DNA of 64,000 bases, taken from the NCBI GenBank assembly GCA_038363925.1, contig JAQQWL010000012.1, positions 186,001 to 250,000 on the forward strand, in the 5' to 3' direction. Under the pieces are notes generated by a model that had not been told where the DNA came from, did no database searches, and saw nothing but the letters and a program-made list of their open reading frames with translations. This document shows, piece by piece, positions 32,675 through 43,823 of this stretch. Made by a program: the position numbers and the translations under genes. The stretch is from Apiospora phragmitis. Lineage: Eukaryota > Ascomycota > Sordariomycetes > Amphisphaeriales > Apiosporaceae. Each line of letters starts with the position of its first letter. Position 1 is the stretch's first letter.

Positions 32675-34352
32675 ATGCCTCAGACGGAAGGGCACAGCCA
32701 CGGGGCATCATCAGCCCCTCTTCTGGTCCCAGAGCCGGACGTTATCGTAGTCGGCGGCGGCCTAGCCGGGGTCTGCGCCGCTCTCGCTGCCGCCGAGCGC
32801 GGCGCCGCGATCGTGGTGCTCGACAGCGCGCACGGCGGCGGCTCGACGGCCATCTCGGGCGGCGTGCTCTACGCGGGCGGCGGGACGCGGCAGCAGCAAG
32901 CGGCCGGCTACTGGCACGACACGCCCCACAACATGTTCCGCTACCTGCAGCATGAGGTCGGCGCCGGCCCGGCCCATGAGCCCCCTGTCAGCGAGGCCAC
33001 GCTGCGCCGCTTCTGCGACGAGAGCGTCGCGCGCATGGACTGGCTGCAGCGCCACGGCGTCGCCTTTGCCGGCGACCTGTGCCCCTTCCGCACGAGCTAC
33101 CCAACCGATCAGTACGCCCTCTACTTCTCTGGCAACGAGAAGGCGCACCCGTATGCCGCGGTCGCAGATCCCGCTCCGCGCGGGCACCGCGTCGTGGGCG
33201 AAGGCGCTGGCGGGATGAACATGACGGGCAACGTGCTCTGGGAGGCCCTATACGACTCGGCTGTGCGGATGGGGGTCCGCTTCGAGTTTGCCAGCAGGGC
33301 CGAGGAGTTGCTGCTCGAGAGCGGCACTGGTGCCGTGCAGGGCGTCCGTTATCGTGCCATAGAGAAAGGCACGAGCGACTTCGCCAGGCACAAAGCGCTG
33401 ACCGTCAACAGCACTTACTACCACCAAATCTCGGTCTCGTTCCTCGCCAACTGGTATGACAGACGCGCGAAAGCCCTGTGGGCCCGCAATGCCCGGCCGA
33501 GAACGCTGACTGCCCCCGCCGTTGTCCTAGCAGCGGGCGGCTTCGGCATGAACAAAGAGATGATGGAGTCGGTTCCTATGTCTGACCGGGTGAACCCCCT
33601 AGGAACAGGTGGAGACGATGGGAGCGGCATCAGGCTGGGCCAGTCTGCGGGCGGCGCGGTCTCGCACATGGATCGCTTGTCAGTGTGGAGGCTGATGTAC
33701 CCGCCTGAGGCCCTCACCGAAGGTATCGTGGTCTCGCCCGAGGGTTGTCGCATCGCCGCCGAGGACCTCTACGGCGCCTCTCTCAGCGATGCCATGATCG
33801 AGCAGGCAAATGGCCACGGCTATCTCATCCTGGACTCGAGGCAATGGGAAAAGGCCAAAAGCCAGGTCCAAGAGCAGACGCAGTGGCCATGGCGGGCTTT
33901 TATCTATTACCTGCTGTACTGGGCTTACCAGCGTGCTGGCTCGCTCGAGGGTTTGGCACAAAAGCTCCGTGTCGATCCAAGTAGGATAGTGGCAACTGTA
34001 AGAGCCTACAACGATGCGATAACCAGCGACAACCCGGATCCCGTGGGGAAGCTGAACTATAGGTCTGTGATAGCCCATGGGCCATTTTATGGTATCGACA
34101 TTTCGATCAGGAAAAGTGGTATGTTGATGACTCCGGGACTCCCACTAGGAGGCCTCAAAGTTGAGGAAACCTCTGGCCTGGTGCTTAACAAGGACGGTAG
34201 AACAATCCCTGGCTTATACGCAGCCGGAAAAGAACGCGGTGGGAATTTGTTCAAATAATTACATCTCAGGCCTTGCCTTGGCAGATTGCGTCTTCTCGGG
34301 AAAACGGGCAGGGGAGTGTGCGAAGTTTAAGGACCTTTCCATCAATGGATAA
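32675..34352 (+). CDS. 3-Ketosteroid-dehydrogenase-like FAD protein with a frameshift at the end
   Basis: A single-exon gene of the FAD_binding_2 family (fumarate reductase / 3-ketosteroid-Delta1-dehydrogenase type). The N-terminal GxGxxG reads VIVVGGGLAGVCAALAAAE, followed by GGGSTAISGGVLYAGGG, TAPAVVLAAGGFGMN and the flavin-binding end GGLKVEETSG…RTIPGLYAAG. After 34228-34231 (AAAA run) the frame ends at 34258, whereas removal of one A leads into NAVGICSNNYISGLALADC and a stop at 34350-34352, exactly the family C-terminus. The single base in a homopolymer may be a sequencing error or a real late lesion. A KstD-like enzyme introduces a C1-C2 double bond into 3-oxo-steroids, which would fit a steroid or triterpenoid pathway; that is an inference. 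Confidence 0.8.
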
Positions 34353-35286
34353 TAAGAGAGCACCTATATACACAGCTAAGCCCCACCAAAATTCAGTCTA
34401 GCTGGGAGTATATATAGCGATTCTGCGTTCATACATCGGCTACGGCCAAATGCCAAGAAGTCATCCAAGAAAAGGACTGTAGAGTAATATTTGTAAAAGA
34501 GTCGAAACAGATGCGGCTAATCAGATCAGGTGTGACTGGTCAGGCCGGAATGACGATCGACTGACCCAGCTGACGCCGTATTGGCAGAATTGGTGCCGGG
34601 GTATTTAGTCAGTCCAGTCTCTTAAATCGTGATGCGCCGAAGAGCAAGTCAACGGTGATTGTAAAAATATCGGTAGCAGAAGACTTCTAATTGTTACTAT
34701 GTTATAAAAAGTAACTAGGAGAGGGGGTCGTCCGGAGCACTTTACCGGTTGCACTTTATGGAGGATAACTGGAGTTTGCTATGCTGTCGGCCGCACGCCG
34801 AATAGCGATAGGTTGTCTGCATTGTCCAGAATCAGCATCCAGTTCGGACTCGTCTTGCTCGTATGTCGCACAGTCTGTAAAAGGTCTTCGCCATCCAGCT
34901 CATTTGGCAAGCCAAGTCTCGTTACGATCACTAGGTAGTCTTAAAAGAGATTACGCTATCGGCATGGACAGTTAAACTAGTCTGCATAGGGCGTACTTTT
35001 GCACGCTTGCTCCATAGATGAAGTGTCATTGGTTCACTTATCACCGCCGCTACAGTTCCGAGGACCAGCCCTTTTCGTAGCGCCTTCCCATTGAACCGGC
35101 AACGGTTTGTTACATTAAGTATAAAGGCAAAAGAAATATACGCAGTGCAGATTGAAAAGTTTAAAGTAAGGATACAGGACTACGTCCAAGGTCTCTGACT
35201 CTAGAACTCCCTGGAGTACGGTAGGCCCCGGCCCGCGGAGCCCCTGTCGCCCAGGTCCTCTGCTGCCCACTCAGTGGTATTTCAAG
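34353..35286. other. Intergenic region, no gene seen
   Basis: About 930 bp of normal composition before the nested LTR pair. Short open frames such as 34781-34975 are unrecognised. Confidence 0.4.
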
Positions 35287-35291
35287 GGGCG

Positions 35292-35981
35292 TGTCACGGC
35301 GCTGAATACTAAGATACGCTAGTGGCCCCTGCAGGTCAATCTGGCCTCTAGAGTCGACGCACAGGCCCCTGACTGGGCCTTTTCTGTTAGCGACACCTGC
35401 CTAATCCTGACTTATAGCTCTTCGAGCTACATCTTCGTCATCTGTTACTCGTATGTTACGACCTGACCTACTTATGCGGCCAAGGACAAGGCGCAGCGGC
35501 TATGGAAGTACAATACCCCGCCGAAGGGTCCAAGGGACTCCAGCCACCAGCCACGAAGTCACGTGATGGATCTGGGGATCTGGGATAGATCCAGCAGATC
35601 CAGAAAATATCAGTGAGGGAGCGAAGTAGATATAAGACAGACATTCCTTTAGATAGTTTCCTAGATACTCTCGCTACCTCAGTGATCAACCTAAGCATCA
35701 ATCTTCACCCATTGATGAGGCACACGCCTTGACGACCTATTGTGATACTTCGGTTGCGATTCAAGCACTTGTTCAAGACTACGTTACTCTATTGCTCTAC
35801 TTGATAGTGTGATTCTGTCATCGTCCAGATACTCTCTCGTATTGCCAACATAAACCCAGTACGTACTACCAGGTTTCTATTGGACCCCTGATAGGCATCG
35901 TTACATCGTACCCTAACCAGACTATAGTAATAAACATATCGTTACCCTGCCTATCCTGTTTAGTGACCGCCGCTCGTGACA
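35292..35981. repeat. Solo LTR family C, TSD GGGCG, split by another LTR
   Basis: Begins TGTCACGGCGCTGAATAC and ends CGCTCGTGACA, flanked by GGGCG at 35287-35291 and 35982-35986. A family-B solo LTR sits inside it (35454..35905). Without the insert and its duplication the LTR is about 233 bp. A related copy starts at 36063. Confidence 0.85.
35454..35905. repeat. Solo LTR family B, TSD TCGTA, nested in family C
   Basis: 452 bp, begins TGTTACGACCTGACC, ends GGCATCGTTACA; TCGTA at 35449-35453 and 35906-35910. Little RIP-type change. The start is nearly identical with the 5-prime LTR of the 5.1 kb element (10785 reading minus), and the end with the solo LTR 7838..8456. Confidence 0.9.
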
Positions 35982-36062
35982 GGGCGTAGCGGGCAGCAAG
36001 GAGGTCCAATGATCGAGTTTACAAGCTTATAAAGGCCTGCTTCGTTGAAGATTAACTCCAGG

Positions 36063-36351
36063 TGTCACGGCGCTGAACCGCTGAGGCAGATAGCGTGCGC
36101 TAATGGCCGCATTAAGCACGAATGAGCTGAAAGTGCGCTGGAATGCGCTGTATAGCCTATGGAGGATGGCTATCCAGGTTGGCCTCGAAGGATCCTCAGA
36201 TGGGTATATATACCTGTATTGTCGCCTTATATTGTATTGTAGCTCCTCGAGCTACGTCCTAGTCATATCCGTCGCCCCTGCCTGGCCTGTCTGCCCAAAT
36301 ACGAGCTTCTTGACAGACACTTATCCTATCCCGCCTGTACCGCCTGTGACA
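36063..36351. repeat. Family-C LTR-like copy without target duplication
   Basis: Begins TGTCACGGCGCTGAACCG and ends CCTGTGACA, so its termini match the family-C LTR, with shared inner blocks such as GCTCCTCGAGCTAC (versus GCTCTTCGAGCTAC). The five bases outside (CCAGG and CTAAT) differ, which suggests deletion, recombination between two elements, or a misplaced border. Confidence 0.6.
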
Positions 36352-36529
36352 CTAATCGTAATAAAATGATTTACTCCCTTTTCGCCCGGGTTCTCTTCGT
36401 TCCGCTGGGCGTAAAAAGTCCGAGGGAGGCCGACCTCTGTCTCTTTCGGGAAGAGCTGTTTGAAGGGGAGGTAAGTTGATGGCTCAGAAAGTTGTCTGCA
36501 TCCGATTCGTCAAGGAAAGGTGCAAGTGA

Positions 36530-39500
36530 CTATTGTGGCGTAGCAATAGAGGCTAGCGGTTGTGGTATAGAATAGGAACTTGGGGTTGTGGTTGGGCGTA
36601 TCGGAGAGGAGAAGGGATTGCTGCTGGCAACGCCGCTGGGACCAATGGGTATTTGCCGGCCACTTCTTCTGTCCCCCCGTAGCGGTCTTGACGTCCTCAG
36701 TGGTATGGATTTGGTCTCCTCCTCTTCTATCAATAGCCTAGCCACCTCGAGATGGCCTCTATCAGAGGCCGAATGTAGTGGCGTCCGTCCGTCTTTAGCT
36801 GCGGCCTTGGTATCGGCACCCTTTTCTATCAGCAGCTTAGCTATCCCTTGATACCCTCGAAAAGAGGTCCAGTGCAGTGGCGTGCGTCCATCGTTAGCTA
36901 CCGCCGTGACATCAGCGCCCTTCTCAATTAGCATCTTAGCCACCTCTTTATGGGCTTTAGAAAGGGCTAAGTATAGCGACGTTTGCCTATTGTAGTTTGC
37001 AGCGTTGATATCTGCGCCTTTCTCAATTAGGAGCCTGGCCACCTCGAGATTGCCTTGACGAGATGACCAGTGCAGCGGTGCTTCTCCATCGATGTTTGCG
37101 GCCTTGACATCGGCGCCCTCCTTCATTAGAAGCCTGGCCACCTCGAGATGGCCTTGACAAGATGACCAGTGTAGCGGTGTCACTCTATCATCGTCTGCGG
37201 CCATTACATCAGCACCCTTTTGTATTAATAGCTTAGCCACCGCTTTGGAGCCGTCTAAAGAGGCCCAGTGTAGCGGCGTCGCTCCGTTCTCAGCTGCAGC
37301 TTTGACATCACCACCTTTTTCTATTAGTAAACTGGCCACCTCTTGAGTAGAGGCCAAATGCAGCGGTGTCTCTCCATAGATGTTTACGGCCTTGACGTCG
37401 GCGCCCTTTTGTATTAATAGCTTAGCCACCCCTTCATAGCCTTCTGAAGATGTCCAGTGCAGCGGCGTCGATCCGTTGTTAGCTGCGGCGTTAACATCGA
37501 TACCGTTCTCTATTAGCAGCTTGGCTACCTCGAGATGGCCTGTAGAAAGGGCCATATACAACGGTGTCTCTCCGTCGTTATATACTGCCGTAATATCCGC
37601 ATCCTTCTCTATCAATAGCTTAGCTACCCCAAAATAGCCTTTAACAGAGGCTATGTGTAGAGGTGTTTGCCCGCTACTGTCTTTCATGCCAACACTATTG
37701 TCATCTCCTATTGCATCCACCACCCGTACGAGATCCAAAAATGATGCCAAGTGTAATGCCGTTCTCCGCTGTACCTGTCGGCTGTATCCGTAACCCTTAT
37801 GAGTTAGTTCACTCGCTAGTAATGCCTGACTTGCTGCATCAACCTGTGCTGGTTTCGACAAGAATGACAGTACTTTCTTGTCTATATTAACGGTACGGGC
37901 GTGAAGCCCCCAGTTCCAAGCGGCGTAATCATATAAGCGATGCTCCGCGAGTCGCTTTTCGAACTCTTTATCCGTCTCGCAATGACCAGTGGCGAAGCTA
38001 TCAAACGATAGGTATGTAGTGCAAACTGTTGTAATAATTTGCTCCATCTCCGGAAACCACCGCGCCTTTGTCGACTCAAGGTACTCTTGGGCCGCGTAGT
38101 GCACCAGCCGGACGATTCCGCTCTGCTCGTCCACTGTCACCAGCCCAGCACACACAGAGACCAGATGCTCGATTCGGGGGCAGTTCTCTTGGTCAAGCGC
38201 CGACTCGTCCTGTTCGACTGCTAGCGCATGCTGCAGTTCAACTTTATGCAGCTATCGCTTAGCATAGGTACTCCATCCTAAGACTTGCTTAGCACGTCGT
38301 GCCCAGTCTGCTAGTTGGTCTTCAATGCATTCTATAGCGTTTGTATACGCAGTGGTACAAACAGTGTCATTCTGAGCTCCTGGAACCATTCCGCTTAGAG
38401 CTTTCCGGATGGCCCGTGTCGTGTCTTTCCCCTGGAGTGACTCAAGATAAAGCTAAGCTAATAGAAACCTATTAGAGTTAGCGAGTTCTCTATTATAAGC
38501 CTTAGTACTTATATTCCATCTATAGAGCCCGTAATACTTTTAATAATTATATCTTTTAAGTCGGGTTTCTCGGTTATAACTGCTCTAAGCCGTGCAATAT
38601 GCCCCTCTAGGTATTTGCGGATATCGAGGTCGTTCGCACGTACTTCGAGATAAGGGCTGCCTTCGAACTTCTTGTTGATATCGGGAATCACCCTCGATAT
38701 CGCAAAGAGATTAATCTTGCTTTGGGCCTGCAGATCGAACAGCGTAGAAAGGAAACGGGCCCGGTAATCCTCCGACGTTTGGCACTCATCCACGGCGTCG
38801 ACCATAATAAATACCCTCGAGTGCTCGGATACGATGGAGCGAAGTGCCTAAGACATTTCTTCCAGCGTAGGCCTCGTTCGCTTCGGGGCATGTCGATCGT
38901 GGAGCTGCTTGATAGCGACGGGTAAAGAGGGTTTAACTTGAGCAATCTGTTTCAAGAGACTTGTAATCAAGTATTCGATCTTCTGCTCGTCCTTCCGCTT
39001 GAAGATACAGTACACGTAGGTAATAGCCGATGTCCTGTCGTCCCAGAACCTTTGCTCAAGGTCGTTGATCACGGTCGAGGTGAGAATCGTCTTGCCTGCT
39101 CCGGGCATGCCTGGGCAGAACAAGGTCTGCTGTGTGGTACCAAGCCACGTTCGGTACTCCTCGGAATCCAGGAGCCATTGCCCTGTACCAGATTGTCGCC
39201 TCCTGAGGTAGTCGGAATGCTGCGGCCCGTAATCAAGAGCGGTGAGCCAATTGAGAATCTTAAGGTCCGCCTCACTGTCTAAAATAAAACGAGTACGAGC
39301 AACATGATCCATAACTGCAGATGCTTAACAGGAACATCAGTACGTGAAATAATTAACGTAGTAAATCAATACATCTAGTCACCCTCGTGAACACTGGAAA
39401 GCGATGACATAGGCAGTATGCTATGCTAAGGGATTCCACTAACCATGCGTAAGAAGTTCACTTAGGCGTTGCTCAGCCTTTACTTTATTCGGTATAATGC

Positions 39501-40440
39501 GCTTAAGAATGTCCTTCGCGTACGCCGCCGCCGTCATCGCCGCATAGCCTTGCCATTCCTTGTTCTTGTGCGTGTCTGCGTAATCGCAGATCCCCCGGCT
39601 CATGAGACAAGGAAAGTGATTCATCAGTCCGGCCGCCTCCATCTCGAAGCACAGAACGTCCTTCTCGCGCGCAAGCTTGTCACGTACCACAGCATCCTTC
39701 ATCAGCTGGTTGGCAGAGGCGATCAAGCCGTAGTATACCGCGGGGTTGTCGTCGTCCTCGTCCCGCGGCCGTCGCAAAGCTAATGCAGAAGTGTCGGCAC
39801 TGCACCATATCGTACAGCTTGCGTCATTGTTAACGGGATAGGTAACACCAGTACGATAGAGACGGTCGGTGCTCACATCGGGCTAACCGTATTTCTTCCG
39901 TAGTCTCGGCTTCATCTATAAGGCAGTATTAATGGCTTCTTAGATCTAATGGCCATCGCTCTCATAATGCGCCTTAATCCCACTAATAGCTATAATTACG
40001 TAACACAGTCGGTAGCTACGCTAGGAAGCCTGCTTCGTAGAACGTCTAGTCCTGGATTGTCTTGCCAAATCGTAGTAGAACACACCCCCACGACCATCCC
40101 GAGGGGCTCTAACGATAATATCGCCAAGTCGTATATCGTTCTTCGCACTTAGTGCACCGCCGCCAACCCCGACCATCAAGCCAATACGCACATTAGGAAA
40201 GCTATGCAGCATGTCACGCGCGACGGTAGCGGCCGAGGCCGTGCCGTATTCGCCATCGGGCAAGACAGCAATAACCACGTTATGTTTTCCCATCCTCCCA
40301 AGCGTGTAGCTGTTATTGTCGTGCTACGCGCTATGCTCGAGACTCTCGTATTCATCGTCGAAGAAAACGCGAGTAGCGACGTACTCGGTAGAAATCGCAC
40401 AGATCCAGCCGACTATGTAGGCCTCGTTAGCCAACTGTCG
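36530..40440 (-). pseudogene. NLR-type pseudogene: PNP-NACHT-ankyrin
   Basis: A fungal NOD-like receptor read right to left. The N-terminal purine-nucleoside-phosphorylase-like domain ([62 protein letters not shown]) is broken by a TAG in place of Gln near 40345, a frameshift and a TAG near 40030-40050, and further stops at 39880-40020. The NACHT ATPase follows, with Walker A GMPGAGKT near 39100 and Walker B-like MVDAVDEC near 38795. More stops lie at 38260-38510. After the winged-helix region (VRLVHYAAQEYLES) comes an intact 541-codon frame (36530..38155) with 11 ankyrin repeats, ten of them highly alike. Such proteins control programmed cell death in allorecognition or immunity; this copy cannot make a full protein. 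A short Pro/Ser-rich tail ends it. Confidence 0.88.
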
Positions 40441-41126
40441 TTTCATTCCATTTCCATCTCCCTAATATCTAACGGTCTGTCGGCCTATAACCATCTCGAC
40501 GTGTCGTCCAGCCATCAACAATTGTCCTAGTTCGTACGTTAGCAAGATTATCAATAGCGGCAGGTTCTAGCTCGAGCAGAGGATTCATATAATCAATGAC
40601 GCTACTTGCGGAAATTTTGGGTAGCGTTTTCGGTCATAACAGCGACCAGGACGTTGCTGTGGCCTCATACCTCGCTTTAAGGGAGGGGAATGCCAGCGAC
40701 AGTGAGGGTTATTCCAGCCCCGATGGTTTTGTTTCAGCCAGAAAGGCAGCCATGCCTCAACAGCCGGCGGGCGACTACCATTTTTCCAATACGGACGAGT
40801 AAGAACGTCATGGCTGCAGGCTGTGTGCTGAATCCTGTATGTTGCGTGTGGTGCAAAACAGGGCCATTGGCTGGGAGCGAAATGGAAAAACACAGAACAG
40901 GGCAGAGAAGGCCTGTTTCATAGTCTCTGACTGATCTTCGCATAGCCCTGCCAGTGAATCGGGTGCCAAGTCATGAGTGCGAGCCATGAAAAGACTGGGT
41001 GTATATTCATCAGGGCGGCTGGTTCGAAGTTGAGCGTGATTGGGCCACTCAAAATAGCAACACCTCGAAGCGAAGGTACAAGGAAAACCGGTAAGAGAAT
41101 CTATAGATCGTAAAGGATAGTGTACG

Positions 41127-41893
41127 GTGCCAAGCACCGTATTAGTCCGTTTCACTTCAATCCAGGCCTTTTTGGCATGGCTCGTGCGGTGGGACCTACG
41201 CAAGAAACTCACACGCCCGGAGCAGGAATGGTTGGTCGCTGTGAGGAAGCGAAAGCGGAGGAAAGAGGTGGACAGCACGCCCGACTATGCATTCGCAGGT
41301 CAGGACCTGTCGGAAGAAGAATGAAACGGCTGGAGCACAGGCTCGACCATCCTCCCACCATGGTCGGGGGCAGATACAACCGCGGTAAGCATGCCCAACC
41401 CGAAACATTCATCTAGATGTGTTCAATGCGGCTCATTACTTGATTCATTTGAACCAGGTCCTTTCATACCCGATCCTTATACTAGTCTGGATGTGTCGGA
41501 CCATTCGCCAGTACTTCCGTCAATAGACCTGACCAAGCTCCTTACCTTACAGCACAACCAGATATACGAGTGGAAGCTATGGACGGAGGCTCATCATGAA
41601 CTTTCATGGATCAGCTTCATTCGGAATACGCCATTACTTGACTCTATCAGGTACTCCCTATTCGGAGAAAGCTCGCAGCATTTCATAGCATCATCAGACT
41701 CGACACTTATGCTCCGCTTCAGTTCTGGTCAGCTAGAATGCGGGTCAACGGCCATTGAAAAGCTCGCCGTAAGCTTCAGTTGCATCATGCCAGAATCACG
41801 AGAGGGTGAAAATATGGCTAGAGCCAAGTCTCTGGTCAGAACCCGGGGTGAGTTGGATATGGATATGCTCAAAGTCGTACTTTTCCAACTAAG
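41127..41893 (+). pseudogene. Clr5-domain part of a Clr5/ankyrin pseudogene (5-prime piece)
   Basis: The frame at 41127 reads FLAWLVRWDLRKKLTRPEQEW and AVRKRKRRK, like the second half of the Clr5 domain (Y…WGLRKxxTxxEW…RKRKR), then a TGA at 41322-41324. A second frame (41391-41909) gives a soluble middle region (IYEWKLWTEAHHELSWI) of unknown function. The gene is cut at 41894 by a pogo element and continues at 43824. Assignment to Clr5 is by this motif and by the ankyrin part downstream; the N-terminal half of Clr5 is not visible. Confidence 0.55.
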
Positions 41894-41895
41894 TA

Positions 41896-43821
41896 CCTTA
41901 ACCACTTAGCCGTCCTACCACGTAAGCAGCCACCTAAATTAACTACCGATAAGCGAAGCCCCTTGACCCCTTTTTCGCATATAAGTCTGCATCTAACCCG
42001 CTTATTAATAATTAGAGGATACTGCTAAAATCGTTACTTCTCGTGCTTTTTAGCCATACCTATCCTAACCCCCGAATCCGCCATTTAGCGTACCATTTTG
42101 GCCGTACAAGCTGGCGAATCGGAACGTGCAGTCTCAAGAGACTTAAGGTACCCCGAGCCACTTTGCGGGATAGAATTAGGGGCAGACCGACTCGGGCCGA
42201 GTCCAAGGAGTCCGCCAGGACCCTCTCTTCTACCCAGGAGGAATATCTTAAGACCTAGGCTATCCGATAGGCGTAGTTAAGCCTTACCCCTAAGTATAAC
42301 GTGTTTCGGCTGTTTATCGCCCGGCTATTTAAAACGGACCAGCCCGTCCTGCCTTTTAGAATTTATTAAGTAAAGAGATTTATTACCCGTTATTTTAAAC
42401 TTAAGATTATATTAGTTATAACGATAAACTTCCGGCGCCTTTATTATATATTCGAAGAAAATATTTAGCTTTTTTTTTAATTTTAAACTAGAATTTTATT
42501 AAAAATATTCCCCTCGATTTATTTATAATATAAATAAGATTAATAATATTATAAGTTTAAGTAATAATTATTATATAATTAACCCGGCCGAATTAATTAA
42601 GATTTTTATTTAAAATACCGCCTATTACGAGTAAATAACCGCTGTAAAGTTTATAAGTATAAATAATATTATTTTACCCTTTTTAATTATTTTTAAAAGT
42701 ATAAATATATAATAATAATAATTTTTAAACCGCGGTAATAAGTTTTACGATTTACGGATAAATATTAAGGATTAATTATTTATTTATTTATTTAAAGAAT
42801 AAATTAATAACGAGCTAGTAATAATATAATTATAAAATATTTACTTATTATAGATAAAACCGGAAAACCCGGAGCAATAGCGGTTATTTATTTTAAACGG
42901 CTACGGTAATTATATATAAAACTGTTTTATAATTAAATATATAACTAATAAAGTTTAATTATTATATCTCTTAATATATATTTTTTACGTATTATAACTT
43001 TTAAATTTAGGTCCGTTTTTTATATTAAAGCAGAAAATTTAAAATTATTTAACTCTCCGTTATTAATTAATATTTAATATAAATATAAATAAGGCTAACT
43101 TTATTTAAGCGTAATATAAAGCTCGAAAGTTAGCTTTTAAGTTTAAAGTAATAATTAATAAGTAATAAGCTACCGGAATCTACCCACGGGACATCTCTAA
43201 GCCCTTAAACTCCCGGCTACGTAGATACGAGCAAGGCCGTGGCTAAAAAGTGGTCCCTTCACGCCCTAAACAACTTAACGACCAGTAGACCCCTATCTAG
43301 GAAGCGCCTATACCTACCAGCTCCCGGTATATACGTTAGATCGAAGCCTTAGCTCGGAATAGGGATATCTAGTTTAATAGCACTTATAGGAGGCTATTAT
43401 TCCGTAAACTAAGAAAGGGGCTCGATTTTTTAAACGCTTAATTAATTAGATTAAAATAAGAAAAAAACCGTTTATAAGCCGAGTTAAATAAAACACGTAA
43501 GTTTAAAACCTATCGAGTAATTAAAGACCTTAATTAGGCTTTTATTACGATATAAGATATAATAGCAGTTAAGGATAGAATAATAGGTTAATAATATAAC
43601 CCCTAGGATAAATCGGGTAAAGATAAAACGATCTAAGTTATTAGCTTAAATTCGAAAAGCGATTCTAATATTGCCATCTATATTAAAGTTAAAATTCGAT
43701 AAAGTTATAATTTTACGATTTTTTTTTAAATAGTTATTAATAAAATAAACTTGGGTTACGATATTGTATGGTGTTAAGTTTAGGTAGCTGCTTATGTGGT
43801 AGGACGGTTAAGTGGTTAGGG
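41896..43821 (+). mobile_element. Complete pogo/Fot-type DNA transposon, RIP-dead, TSD TA
   Basis: 1926 bp with terminal inverted repeats of about 48 bp: the left end CCTTAACCACTTAGCCGTCC matches the complement of the right end, CCCTAACCACTTAACCGTCC, and similarity continues through CTACCACGTAAGCAG. TA stands on both sides (41894-41895, 43822-43823). The internal plus-strand reading starts with a helix-turn-helix DNA-binding part (KVPRATLRDRIRGRPT, LSSTQEEYLKT*AIRQA) and continues with the eroded second catalytic Asp (FILNGYGNY, normally DGHGSH) and the GLxPxxIxKPL-like end ATGIYPRDISKPLNSRL. Stops throughout. It is inserted in the Clr5/ankyrin gene. Confidence 0.9.
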
Positions 43822-43823
43822 TA

